A stretch of 64,000 nucleotides of DNA from Varanus komodoensis (taxonomy: Eukaryota; Chordata; Lepidosauria; Squamata; Varanidae), in NCBI RefSeq assembly GCF_004798865.1, contig NW_025336401.1, forward strand, positions 1,987,795-2,051,794, read 5' to 3'. The translations under genes and the position numbers were made by a program. A model generated the notes under the pieces. It did not search any database. It saw only the letters and a program-made list of their open reading frames with translations, and had not been told where the DNA came from. Shown here piece by piece: positions 31,022-44,500 of the stretch (positions are counted from its first letter, which is position 1; the number at the start of each line of letters is the position of its first letter).

Positions 31022-34000
31022 GTGAGTTGCTTTTCGGGTTTGCGGGGCTCAGCCGTGACCCCAGCCGGCCACTTTTAGGATGCTTGTTCCCCTGATTGGC
31101 ATTATTTGACATTGCCAGTTCCTCTGTGCCAGTGAGTGCTCAGAACAGCTTGCAGATGAAGAAGAATTGCGGTCACAGACGGAATCGAATATTTGTTCTT
31201 CCAGTGCTGTAACATCACTATTTTAGCTGTCAAAAGGAGCATCCATTCACACTGACCATTTTTCCGTTGCCAAGGGGCAGGTAAAAATTTAAAGCAGCGG
31301 CTGAATCAGGGACTGATCCAGAATGTTCTCTAGAATAGCCTCGTCCCTGAGGAGAGCAGCCGGCCGTGTTACACGGACCACAGGATGTGCGGCAGACGTG
31401 AAACGACGGGCTTCGCTGCATAAGCTGCAGCCCAGAACCCTCAGGTGGATGCCAGTGACTCGCTGGCTGGGCACTTTGGGAGCTGTCAGATTCCCAGGTG
31501 TTCTCACGAGGACCCCCACTGCATCCCGGAGACCTCCGTATGCAGGCGCTGCAGTCTGTCCCTCTGGCATTTGGTGGCTAGCTGACCCCTCCGTGTCCCC
31601 CTGTCCCCCTGCAGTGTTGTGAGCATGGATGCCTTCGTATGGAAGAGAACACTTGCCTCAGAGGATATGGTTCAAACCTCCTCTTCCCAAGCTGGGCTGC
31701 CACTCCCATCATCCCCAGGCAGCATCTCCAGCACATCACCAGGTTGGGAGAAGCTGCTGTGGCCCCTGGAAAGTCCTGCAGGATGCCTTGCCATTCTGCC
31801 TTTCCGTGCCGCTGCGGTTCAGTTCAGGAGACTTGTTGCCACGGCCTCCCAAGAAAGCAGCAGTGCGTTGCTCATTTGAGTGTGTGTGCGTGTGTTGGTG
31901 TTCAGACAGATGCAGAGTTGCCACCTGCTTGGCATGAAGACCAAGTTAGGCGTCATCCCGGCTGGGCATACTTACCGGGAGAGTACAAAAAAATCAAATG
32001 GTAGCCACCCCATCCCAGAAGCATTGCAAGAATTCTCACGAGAATTGCAAGAGCAGAACTGCAACATATTGGCACCTTCGGAACCTTTTAAAATCATTGC
32101 AGCTCCTCCTGCAACATGCAGAGCCACAGGGCTGGAGGCGTCCCTAGCCGTCCGCTCCGTGCAGGAGTTCTGCAATTGGAACCCCCTGGCCAGGGGCCCT
32201 CGTGCCTCCGCCCACTCCCAGGCCAGCCTGTCCTGCTGTCAAAGGGGCATCTCCCCCGAAGGTTAGCCAAAAGGTCCTTCATGCTGCTCTACCCCGTGGC
32301 TTCAGCCTTGCTCGGCATTGTCCCAGGCGGTCGCAGGAGGCTCCCCATTGTGCGCTTCGTGTTTCCCGTTCCCGGAGCCACAGTGTCTCCCTGGCTCCAG
32401 GTCCTGTAATCTCCAACTGTCCTTTGTCCCTTCAAGGTCTCTGCCATCAGCCGACAAAGGAGGACAGTGCAGTCCACGGTGCCAGAAGATGCTCTTGGAA
32501 AGGCCCAGAGCCTCTTCGTCCAAGAGGTAACAGCTGCTGCCAGGGAAAAGAGAAGTCTTGCTTCTCTTTCCAGATCCAAGAAAAGAACCTTTTCCGGGGT
32601 GGCAACCGCACTGTACCTGCTGCAGGTGTGCTTGAGGATTCCCCGTGGGAATGTGAAGAAACGCGGGGCACAGGATTAGTTCTTGTGTGGAAACTCTCGC
32701 CCCCTCCTGCCTTGTAAGGCGGCAGATATGGAGAGGTGCCGCCAGTCATTCCTTTTTGGCTTTGATGGGGAGGCATCGTGGCTCAGTGAGCACAGCCTTG
32801 CCTATAAAACATCCCAGGTCCGACCCCCTAAGTACCATCTCCAGCTGGAAAAGAGCCAGGGAGCAGGTGGGAGGGGGAACCGCTTTCTAGGGGGCCGTAG
32901 GTTTTGTTAAATCCATCCTGTCGGAATTTCACAGATCCATTTGTCTGCTCACTGATGGAATCCAGAGTTTGGGTTTTTAACCAGAAATTTGGTCTTCTGC
33001 AACTAACTTGCTTGAACACAAGTGTGCATTAGTGCTAATGCTTCATTAGTTGATGCGCATCAGCACAACTGTGCATTCATGCTCATTAGTGCAAATGCAT
33101 ATTGGTGCTTATTCTAAGTTGCTAATGTGCATTGGTTCATGCAAATTAGCGTAGAGCCTTCTCCCATTATGAGAAGTTCACAAATCTGCAGAATTTGCAT
33201 GATTCTGAAAAAAAGGCAATACACTAGAGAATCCATATGTAAGATTCGCACAAGGCTCGTAGAGCTCGTTGCGGATTTCTCTGACAGCCTGCTCCTCCCT
33301 GGAGCCTCTGGATAGATGCAGCTCTGAGGCACCAAAATGGTCAAATAGTCTGATCCGAACTAAAGAGATGCCCAGTTTTTGATTTTGCCTGTTGCTCTTT
33401 TTTGTTATTGCATTAAATTTCACCTTGCTTTGTGCTCTTGTTGTATGATTTGATTTCAATTGGAAAAGGCTTTTGATAACATAGGATGGAAGAATGTCTA
33501 TAAATAAGCAGCTGCACTATGGATTAAAACCAGCTTGATACTCACCCCGTTCCCCCTAGAAGGCTGGATGTTGTAGTCTTGTTAGGAGAATCCTATTAAC
33601 ACACTGGGAAATTGCTGGAGTCTTGTGAGGTGGAGGAGTGATGTTTTGAAATGACTTCACAAGGTGAGCCCTCCAAATTCTGCCACGAGGGCTGCGAGGC
33701 AGACGTGGCCTCTGGGGCCTGATTTGAGGCGGGAGGGCGGATGTCTTGAATATTTACTCCTGAGTTGCCACATCTCTGTTGCTTTGTAGCAAAGTTTTAG
33801 AATTTTGTCATGTTTCCTTCGTTTAGGGTTTTACTACATTCTGATGTAAATTACCTGCAGTTGTGCATGCCTGTTCTTAAATAAATAATAGATGCTTTGT
33901 ATGACCTCCTGGTCATGAACGTCAGGTTGAGATACAAATCCAGCACACCGGTAATCCCAGTAAGAAATGGACTGTGCTCTAGCAAGATAATGTACCTGGA

Positions 34001-37000
34001 GTACTGGTTATCCAAAGCACATCCTAACATATGATGATGCATGGTTTATATATGCCCATATATGCCCTCCCGCCCCTTGAGATCAGCAACAGATGCCCTT
34101 CTCTGGGAACCCTCTGTGAATGAAATTAGGAGGGTGAGTACCCGGAGGAGGGCCTTCTCTGCGGTGGCGCCCCGCCTATGGAATGCACTCCCCAGAGAGG
34201 TCCGCCTGGCGCCGTCATTATTTGTTTTTCAGCGCCAGGCTAAGACCTTTTTATTTAAAACTTATTTTAAGTGTTAATTTATTGGTTGTTTGTAGGATTT
34301 TAATTTTTTTATGTTGAGATGCACCAGGTTTTAATATTTTTATTGCATAATTTTGTTCCTGTTGTGAGCCACCCCGAGGCTTTGTTGCAATGGGGGTGGC
34401 ATAAAAATGTTCTAAATAAATAAATAAAATAAAATATTTGGAGCACAGCAATAAGCAAATGGGGGATTTTTACAAAATCATTAAATGTGTGGTTTGCCTC
34501 CCCTTTTATGAAAGCATAAGTACTCTCCCATGGAGTTATGGCATTTCCCATCAACATTAGGATATAAAGATTAAAAATAAGGCGTCTAGTCCTCATGATT
34601 CTGCATAGAGATGTGATTTTTAAAAAATCACTGTGAGCCAGCTTGTACCAGGTCAGACACCTGCTCGCCAGGGGTTTCAGACGAGTTTCCAGTCCTAGGA
34701 ATTGAAGCCAGGGGATGAACCTGGAGCGTTCTGAATGCAAAATTTCTGCTGGACTTCTGGTGGAGATTGGGGTGGGGGGTTAAGCAATGGGAATGCAAAA
34801 GGCACTCTCATGCTCACATGCTTTTCCTGTATCTAAATTTGCAGTTCCTCAAAACTGTGAACTTGCAGTGTTGTTCGGGTTATGCCATCCTTCATTTTGC
34901 TGCCCTTCTTAGAAAAGTTTTTTACTAAATGCACAGAAACCTCTCCCTTATTTTCCTTATAGTGCATTAAAGCCTACAGTTCGGACTGGCATGTGGTGAA
35001 CTACAAATATGAGGAATACTCTGGAGACTTCCGGATGTTGCCATGGTAACACTCTCTCCTCCCGGGCAAGCGTGTCCAACTCTGTTCCGGCCTGGGGCTA
35101 AACTCTAATTTGGGAAGGGGTTCGGAGGCCTCGTCCCGACGGGCACAGGGTGAGGCCAAAGACAGAAGGAAAAAAGTTAGCAGTATTCAGGGCTGACTTG
35201 GACACTTCTCACCACGCATGCGAAGCAGCTCAGTTCCGGTGGCGTCTCCTCGGGAGTAACCCGTCGGACCCGCTCCTACGCTTGCAAAATGCACAGCTCC
35301 GTTTAACGACTTGAGGGTGTAAAACTGCCTCCTGGTGTTTCTGACTTGAACTCCCCGCAGCCTTTCCCAGCAAGACCAATGCCGGGGATCCTGGGGGTTG
35401 AAGTGCGGAGTATCTCGATCGCAGCCATTTGGCAAAGGTGCTGCAGGGAAGCGCCCTGTATCACTGGCAAGCTGTAAGATCTGGCCAACAGATCTCGGGG
35501 TTCTGGGGCAAGGCTCCGTGGGCCCCGCAAGCCTGGAGTGGGCAGAACCAGGCGGGGAGCCGTAGGCGGCCCAGCACAAGCCCTGCTGCCCGGGTCCCGG
35601 CCTTGCGAAGCGGCCCTCCTGCCCGCTCAGGGGCCTCGGCATCCCCTGGCCAGAGGGAGCTTCTGGGTGCACCTTCAGCAGCTCGCCGGTTGGCCCGTCG
35701 CATCCTGCAGAACGACAGCGGCTGCTCCTCCTCCTGCACGGAGCCTCAAACCGCTTGTGTTTCCTCAGCAAATCCTTCCGGCCGGAAAAAATCCCAAACC
35801 ACGTGTTCGAAATCGAGGAGGACTTTGAAAAAGATGAGGTAAGGAGAAAAGGGGAGCGCCTCAGCCCAGGAGGCCCAGCTTTTGGCAAGATGCCTCCCCC
35901 GAGGGTGGAAACAGCCGTGCTTCCACTTGCGTGTGCTCCTAGGCACGCAGGCGCTGCCTCAATTTGGGGTTGCTTCCACAGGCCCATCCTGCAGGTCCCT
36001 GACATGTTGGGCAGGAAGGATTTAGGGCATTGTTCCCGTCTCTGGGAAACTGTCAGGGCCCCTGCAGTCCATGAGGGATTGGTCTTCGCCGGAGCCTCAT
36101 CTGGCTCCCTGTGAAACAGTGCGGCTCCGAAGCTCACGTAATTTTATGCCAACAGACACTGGTAGCAAATGCCTTATTCCACTTTCCCCAACCTCGTGGC
36201 CTCCAGATAAGTGGGACTACCTATCCCAGCATGCTGCACGGAGCACCGCCGTCCGGCTCAGCTGTCCCTCGCGCTGCAGCCTGGGCCATGCCGCGTTCCC
36301 CGCTTGCAGCCTCTCCCTTTCGCTCCACCGCCCCTCTCTGGCCAGCAGTGGGTTTGGGGCCGCAGAGGAGATATTTCTTCTAAATATTTGTATTCTATTT
36401 CACTGTTTGAATTTTCAAATCTAATGTGAGCTCTTTAAGTGGCTGGAGAGGGTCCAGAGAACAATAGTCTTTGGACAGATTTGGAATGTGCTAGATAAGA
36501 AGTGGCACTTGTGGCTGTCACGGCCATGTGACCGGCAGGGGACCGGGGGAGACACCCCAAAAGCCCAGTGGGGTGCATGTTCTCCTCACGCACTAAACAT
36601 TAGAGCCCAAATCAAAGAGCAAGAGGAGGACTGTTCTGTTGTTACGGAGAAGTATCCCGAGTAAACGGATCTAAAGCTGGTCTGGAGTGTCTGTTTTATA
36701 CCTGGGCCATCTCTTTCCAGGCTTGTGTGAGCTTGCGGCCTAGTGCCTTTAAGACGAATTTTTAGCTTTCGCACTACTTCGCGTGCACTGTGCTCTCCCA
36801 GGAAGGAGCCCGCGGTGGCAAATTAGCTCGAGCAGATCAAGGCCGGCGTGGGCCAGGGCCTTCTGGAGAGCATTCCTTCTTAGCAGCACCATAAGTTGGA
36901 AATGGCTGAAGGGCACGTGAGAACAAGCTCACGCAGACTGTAGAGGACGTTGGTGCGAGAGCAAACACAAGCAGCACTGTCACACGCGCCCAGATTACAC

Positions 37001-40000
37001 TCTTCCTTGCGGGAAGCGGGGAAGCACAGAGTGCCTGCCTGCACGTTACGATCGGCAGCAGCCTTCCTCACCTGCCCACCTTCAGGACCGTGTGGGGGTC
37101 AAACCCCTGAGAACGAGAGTCTTTCGGTGCCGCACGCCTCTGCCGTGGGGAGCCTGCCAGGCCTCGTTGTTGCAGGCATTCGGGAAGCCCCGAGGACGCG
37201 GTCGTTTGTTCTAGTCTTCCTCGATCCTGTTTCGCTGGCTTGCTGTGGTTTGGCGTTGTAGTGGTAGATTTTCAGCACCGCCTAGGGCCAAAGCCTCTAC
37301 TGTTGCTTTTGCAGCAGGGTGCTCCCGTTTTACTACTTCATTAAACAGAATAGAGAGTGAAAAGGCGCTGTGGATTTACCCGTAGCGAAACGGCCGCGTC
37401 AACGCTCCGCACGACGGCAGTTCAGCGATGGCTCGGGCTCGGCCCTTGTTCCAGGTTTTCGTTCCTTGAAAACCGGGCCTCTTCCTCTCCCGCTTGGCTT
37501 TTCACTGCGCACCTCTGCCCCGCTTTTCCAGGACTCTTCCTCGTTGTGCGCGCAGAAGGGTGGCGTCATCCGGCAGGGCTGGCTGTACAAGGCGAACGTC
37601 AACAGCACCATCACGGTGACCATGAAGGTGAGAGCTGCCCGGCAAAAGGCCTCCTCCCAGATGCTCGGGGGAGGGTGTGTGGGGCAGCTGTTGACCCCCC
37701 CCCCCCCGCTTCTTACGTCCGGGCCCAGCAATGTTCATCCAGGCTGCAGAGCTGGGACAGTCCAGGGCGCACAGTCCCCGTGGCTCCACAAAGAACCGGT
37801 GTGCTGCAGGAGTGGGGCAGGAGCGGCTTCAACTCCCCACACAGCCATGACCGTCCCCAGACGACGCGGGGCCGGCCGCCCTGCTTCATCCTCCTCCGCT
37901 CCCAGTCTTGGGGCAATGAGCCACTTGGGGACTCCTTTCTGGCTCTGGGGGTGTTGCACCCCTTGGTGGGAGCAGCTCCCCAGAACTCTCGGCAGGAGCT
38001 TTTCCAGCCCAACCTGGAGGTGCTGCCAGGACCAAACCTGTGACCCTCGGTGTGGGGCAGGGCTTAGCTTCGACATGGCAGGTGCCTGATGCCCCTTCGG
38101 GCCTTACTCTTGCCTCCCCGTGTGGGCCGAGATGGAAGGAAGTGCCTCAGCTCCCCGCATTGCTCTCCAGAGCGTGCCGGAAGCTGAAGAGCCCTTTCTC
38201 TGTCTGCAGCTGCACAGCTGATTCACGTGCCCGGCTTTGAAGCATGGCGGAGAAAGGCTGCAAGCTGTCAGCCCGCCCCCACTGTCAGCCAGGCGGGCCC
38301 CGCTGCAGCACCGCAAGGTGGCTTTCTTTGGGTCTGATCCTGGGGGCGCACGCATGGCAAGCAGCTGCTTTCGGTGCAGCAGATGCCACAGGCTAAAGCT
38401 TGCAAGGCGCATCTTGGTGCCAAGCTGTAGGAAATGGAGACACGGTTGGAGCATCCCTTGTGACAGCGAGCCAAGAATGTCCCTGTGGCCAGAGCAAAGT
38501 CTTGCTCCCACCTGCCTGCCTTCCAGCCCTCCCTTCCAAAGCCCTCCCCAGGTCGAAGCAGTTTTCTGGAAAAGGAGGTCCCGCAAATCGCCGGTGTGCA
38601 TTTCTTCGTCCCTCAGCCAACATTTTGCGTGAAGTCAAAGATTCCAAGCAAGGGGCAAAATACCAACCGCTCCCCCGGCCGAATGTGAAGCGACCGGGGC
38701 CGCGGGAACAGGTGCAAGAGCGACTGACTTCTCCTTCTGCGTGCAGGTGTTCAAGAGAAGGTACTTCTACCTGACTCAGCTCCCTGATGGCTCGTACATC
38801 CTCAACTCCTACAAGGATGAAAAGACTTCGAAGGAGTCCAAAGGCTGCATTTTCTTGGATTCGTGCATCGATATCGTGCAGGTAGAGCCCTCCAGGAACT
38901 TGCTCAGGTTTATCTGGCTGCTTTTGGGTTATTGGATGCCCCCGAGGGCGCAGGAATGGCGGCGCACGCCTGCGAAATCCTCTGGGTTCCCCCTCGGAGT
39001 GCTCCGAATTACGAGGCTCCCAGGCACGCAGTGTTTTCTCTGTAAAATATCAAATGTATGTTTGTGCGTAGACACGTATCTTCAAATGTTGGATGAACGT
39101 CACCTCTCCATTAAGTCACTTTACAGAAGACATAACAGGTCTTCCTTGCCCTTCTTGGGAGTTGCCTGGAGATTCTGCATGCCAGAGCAGGCATCACTTG
39201 GAGTGGGAGTCTTGCACTAGGACCTATTTTCATTTTTACTGGGGAGGTAGCAGGAGCCTGATCCTGATCTTGAAAGCCCCCCGCCCCCGGATCCAGGGCC
39301 CTATCAAGCGAAAAGGCAGCAAAGTCCTGTGTCTTGATGTGCCTGGAAGTGCTGCCGGTTCCTGCCCAGGGCCCCCAGAGCAGCCCACAATGTGCTCCGC
39401 AGGCTCAGGGACCTGCTTGTGGGAGGCTAATCGCAGCCCCGCAAGTGCCCAGCTCGAGTCCCGCGGCACTGAGGACCGGCGCCTTTCCCCGGTGCGGCCC
39501 CCACCCCCAGACCCGGAAGCGGCAGTGAGGAAGAGCATGGCGTTAGTGGCCGTGGCGCTCAAATGGGGGACCCCCTCCCTCAAGACACACTCTTGCTGCT
39601 CTTAGCACCCGGCCACGTGCATTTCTCACAGACTTGCTGGAGCGATTGGTCTCCCTTTCACGTTCTTCGCCACCTTTGTGTGCATGGGCTTAACTGTTTA
39701 CAGAAAACCGTTCTGTTTTTACAGGTTCCGTTGTTTGCTGCGGGGTGTGTTAGGTTGTCCTGGAATGGCATCTTGTGGTGCCTGGTTGTGAGCTGCCTTG
39801 AAATTTTGTAGAAAAGCAGGCTGTAAATCCACCTTCAGTTAAAACAGTGGAGCAGAAATTCCTTTGGATGTCTGTGAAAAATGTGTTCTTTAGAGCATCA
39901 TTCTAGTTTGGCTCGGCATCAAGCTTTGCAGAATGATTAAATCCCAACCCAGAAGTACATTTAGTTCCCCCTTTTGCTTCTAGGATTTCAACACCCATTG

Positions 40001-41494
40001 CCCACCTTAAGGACTGGAAACTTGCTAGAACTTGCCCACATGGAGGGCCAGGAGAATGCTGAATTCAGTCCATAATGCAAGATTTAATGCAAGGTGTTGC
40101 AGATTCAGAGAGAATTCATTTTGTTGCTGTTCATTCACAAAGTTATGCCCAACTCTTCGCAATCCCCATGGACAATATTCCTCCAGGTTCTCCTATCCTC
40201 CACTGTCCCTCGGAATACACCCAAGCCCACAGCCACCTCAACCTCTGCCATCCCTGGGAGAATTAATAGCCAGCATCAAAGTCCCCATTTCCAGCAAAGT
40301 GCCCGGCAGACTTCCCCCTTCATTCCAGCTGGCAACTGGGAGGTTGCACCATCCAGCACCCTTTGTACAAAAGATAAACATCCTGCACCCAGAAAAGCAG
40401 CACCTCAGTGAAAGCAGTGCTGCCTTAGTCCTCCCCTTGACAGGCTAGCTTTCAGTGTGCTACGAAGGGGATTTTTTTCTACAAAGGAGGATTCCATCTC
40501 AGGATCGCGAAGGAAGGGGCCTCCTCCAGGCTTAAGGAAGGCTGCTTTTGCATGTTCCCCTACAGTGCCCCAAGATGCGGCGCCATGCCTTCGAGCTCAA
40601 GATGCTGGATAAATACAGCCACTACCTGGCTGCTGAAAGCGAGCCGGAAATGGAGGAGTGGCTGGCCACCTTGCGGAAGATCATCCAGGTCAACACGGAG
40701 AGCTTGGTGCCCGAGAAAAAGGAGGGGTCCTTGCCTGGTGAGTCTGCGGTAGAGGCTTGCACAGGGCTTTTGCAGGGAGTGGGGGATGCACCACAGCTTT
40801 TGGGGGGTCAGATGTGCCCATGTTTCTCCTTGGGGGCCCACCTAGCTCCCGGCTCCTCCCTCCTTTTATTCTACTCCTTAAGACATCATTTGATCCTGAA
40901 AAGGGAGGTTAGCATGCTGTGAAGGAAAGCACTGCCTCCCAGCATGAATTCTCTTTGCGGTCAGAAGCGGGGCCTCCTCCTCTGACGCCCAACGCCCAGC
41001 TCTGCAGCAGCATCTACGCTTATTCTAAAGCGTTTGCGGCGCTGGGGAGAATTCTCAGAAGTGCTCATTTGCTCGTGTGGAACTAAATTTTCACTCTTTA
41101 AAAAGCCCAGTGTTGTCAATGAGAAGAAGACAGAATGAAAGGCAGCTGTCTAGCCACAAAAGGCAGGCTGAACAGAGTTAATCATCCATCCGTGCCTAAT
41201 TTCACCCCCACCTCTTAAAAGCCGGCTCCAAAGAAATGTTTTGCAAGGGCTTTGGAGAACAGGCAGCCTCCGGTGAGCAGCGCCCTCTAAGAGCTGGGGC
41301 TGCCACGGAGGACGCCTCACCGAGCTCTCCTAGTTGAGACGCTGTCAAGTACGTTCTCACGTGCAAAATACCTTCTCCCCACTGTGGTTGTTTGGTGTGA
41401 AGTTTCACACAAACAGTGTGGCTCTCCCTTGGTTCAAAGCAACTCTCTGGGCAGAGAATCCAGCCAAAGGAGGAGTCAGATCTGTGTGCGTAGG

Positions 41495-41526
<32 letters not shown>

Positions 41527-44500
41527 TTGGCTGGAATGTGACCTCGCTTGCTGGGCTGGAAGGCCTGGCCGGTTTCCAGACACCCCCACCCGGTTTCCCA
41601 GCCTTGTGTTTATGACGAAGCCCCTCGGGAGTGGACGCACCCCCACAGGCAGGCCAAGCGGCTCCGCACTCATTCGCAGCATCTGCGCTTTGTGACTTTA
41701 CAGAAGATGAATCAAGCAGTCAGGGAAAGTCGGAGAACATCCTGGAGAGCCTAGAAAGAAGCATGCATCCGGAACTTATGAAGGTAGCTGCCGCGCCGGT
41801 CCCTGGTGCGAGTCACGGGGGGGATCTCCCTGCTGGGTTTTGAGACTTAATATGACGGCATTGTGTGCAAACTTTTAAGGGTATTCACAACTATCACAAC
41901 TGTTCTTGTGCTCAGCCGCACCAGATCAGAGCTCTCGTTAGAAAAGCCAGGGCCTTTCTGGTAGGTTTTATGCCTGCAGGTCTTGGAGGTGCCGCAAAAG
42001 CAGCTCTGGCATGTTCGTTTTGTTTTACGAGAAAATGAGAACTGTACTGAACACGGTTTTTCATGTTCCAGGAATTTCACATAATTGTCCTCATAATTCT
42101 TGCACAATCCTGTAAGGCTACAGTGACTCACTGTACGTAACAAGCGTGGAGGCTTAGAGAGAAGCTTGTGCCTCCCGCAGGGTGGGCTAAGGGGTACCCT
42201 CCAGTCCACTTTCTGATGTGCTATTTGTGCATCAGTAGTCCTCCTGACGAGTCCTTCTTGGATATTCTCAGCAAGTGCCTACTTTAAAACATCCCCAAAT
42301 TCCAGCTTCCTGCCTTTTGCAGGATTTCTCTCTAAACCAAAATCTGCCCGGGGCACAAAAGCACCCTTGTAGGAATCCCTGTAGGGATAGTGTCGTGCAT
42401 GCAGCTCCGACAGAAACAGTGACTCACGAGGAGACCTTGCACTTGGCACCCAGTGCCCAAGAGTCACCCCACAACCCAATGCAGGGACGGCTGGGCCAGC
42501 TGCTGCGTCTTCCCCTGAGCCCCAGCACGTTGAGCAAACGCCTGGACCGTTATCAGAGACAGAGAGTCATGAGAAAGGGGAAGCTACAAGTCCTACTCAG
42601 AAGGAGGCAGAGCAAACTGCCTCTTCCCCCCCCCCGACGCTGATCTCCCTGAGCCAGAAACAGAAGACACAATAGGTGTCGTGGATTTCTCAAGAGCCCA
42701 GAACAGACGCATTTTACGCCAATTTGAACAGCTGCAAAGTAGCCTGCGCAAGAGGGAGGGAAGGCGTGACTTGGGAGAGCGACCCCACGTGGGCTCCGGA
42801 AGAGCAGCCATTATAGGGCTGACATCTGCTTAGCAAGGACCGCTTTTAGGGAACTTATCTGTAGAATTGTAAACCTTGTAGACAATTAGCATTAAAGGAC
42901 TTTAGTTTTATTGCTCTAGAATGTGTGGAATGTTTACATGCCGGGCTCCCCCTCATGACAGATAGTTGGATGGGAAACTTTTATACTCCAAGCAATAGGT
43001 CCCAAACCCAGGAACAAAAGATAATACAGACCATCTTGGTCCCTTTGGCAGCCCAAAACCTGCAGCAGACAGAAGTGAAGTCTACTGAGGGAAAGCATCC
43101 GTTTTCTGAAGAGCTGTGCAGGAACCTGGCCAGTTTGTCTCTTAAGGGGACACTGGAGTTGCTGGAGTCAGTTGCTCATGGTGGCGCTGGGTTTACGTCG
43201 TGGCCCAGCCACAGTCCTGGGGTCTTGCAAAAGCCCACAAAAGGCTTGAGGCTGGACAGGGCTCAGGTTGTCCCCCAAGGGGAGAACGACTGGCCCTGTC
43301 TCCATGTTCTTCATACCATGGGAGGTGGGCTTCTACTCAGCCTCAGTCTCAGGAGAGGAGACCCCAGCAGCTGGGGTGGGAAGAGGGCGGCTCTCCAGAT
43401 GTATCACTGAGTCGGAGGGTGCTTAGCCTGACCCACTGCTCAGAGCAAACTCCGCACAGGCGCTTCCTTGGCAGATGTTTTGAACTTCGGCTCCCATCGC
43501 TGCCCAGTGGCCAATCTGGCAGGGACTTGTGGAAGCTGAAGACCACTCCACCGGGAGATCTGCTTCCCACTCCGCTCTCCCCAACAGCGCCTGCATCTGC
43601 ACAACCTTGCGGTAGCCAATAGCCAACAAAAACAGAACCGGGCAAGGGCTCTTTAAAACGCATGGCAGACTCCTCCGGGGAAACTAGGCTGGCTGCATGT
43701 CAGCCCTTCTCCCTGTTCAGTGCTTTAGACGGCTTCAGCTCTCCTCTGAGACAACATCCCTTGACGTCCGTCACCACCGTCGTGGGGAAAGGCTCTGCTG
43801 CAACCAGCCAGGCCCTCTGGGAGCTGCCCGTGGTCCTGATTTCCCTCACCCCTGCTGCGGGAGACGTGTCCCGCCTGATCTGACTCTGGGTATCGCTGAG
43901 CAGTCGAGTGGAGAGCCTTCCCTACACATTGTCCTGGGCGATTCCATTACAGATCAGCTTTTCCTTGCTGCCCTCAGCTCCACAGAAAGAGCTGTCTGCA
44001 TCAGTGTTGCAGGGGGAGGAAACCCAGGGGTGGCCGGGGAGTCGGGGCCCCCGTGGGAGCTGCCGTTAGGGCCCTGAGGGCCACTGGTTGTGCAGTTCTG
44101 CCTTAGAGATGGCCAGAAATAAGAACGCCCCGCGTGGCGGCATAAACCACTCTGGACTGCTCACACACAAGCCTTTTTCCTGCACAGCCTTTTGCTTTCT
44201 AAAAGGTGCTTTCCAGCGCTGAGAGTCCTGCTTCACTCTGGGCTCTTTTTCTGAGATCTCCTGCTTACGCGTGTGTTTTCTCTGTCTCAGTACGGAAGAG
44301 AAACGGAGCAGCTGAACAAACTCAGCAGGAATGACGGGAGACAAAACCTCTTCTCTTTTGATCCTGAAGTTCAGGTAATGCAGCAGCGGTCGCACAAATC
44401 CTGCCAAGGGTGCTTATCCCGGTTACGAGCATGATGAGTTTGCAGACTTACGGAAGGTGCACGCAGCGTGGTTGTACTTTTGTCTGCACTTCTCAGAACA

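Noticed and set aside
42390-42960. Complete LTR retrotransposon
   Set aside because: Only one LTR-like end is visible with no recognisable partner; reported as a possible partial fossil only.
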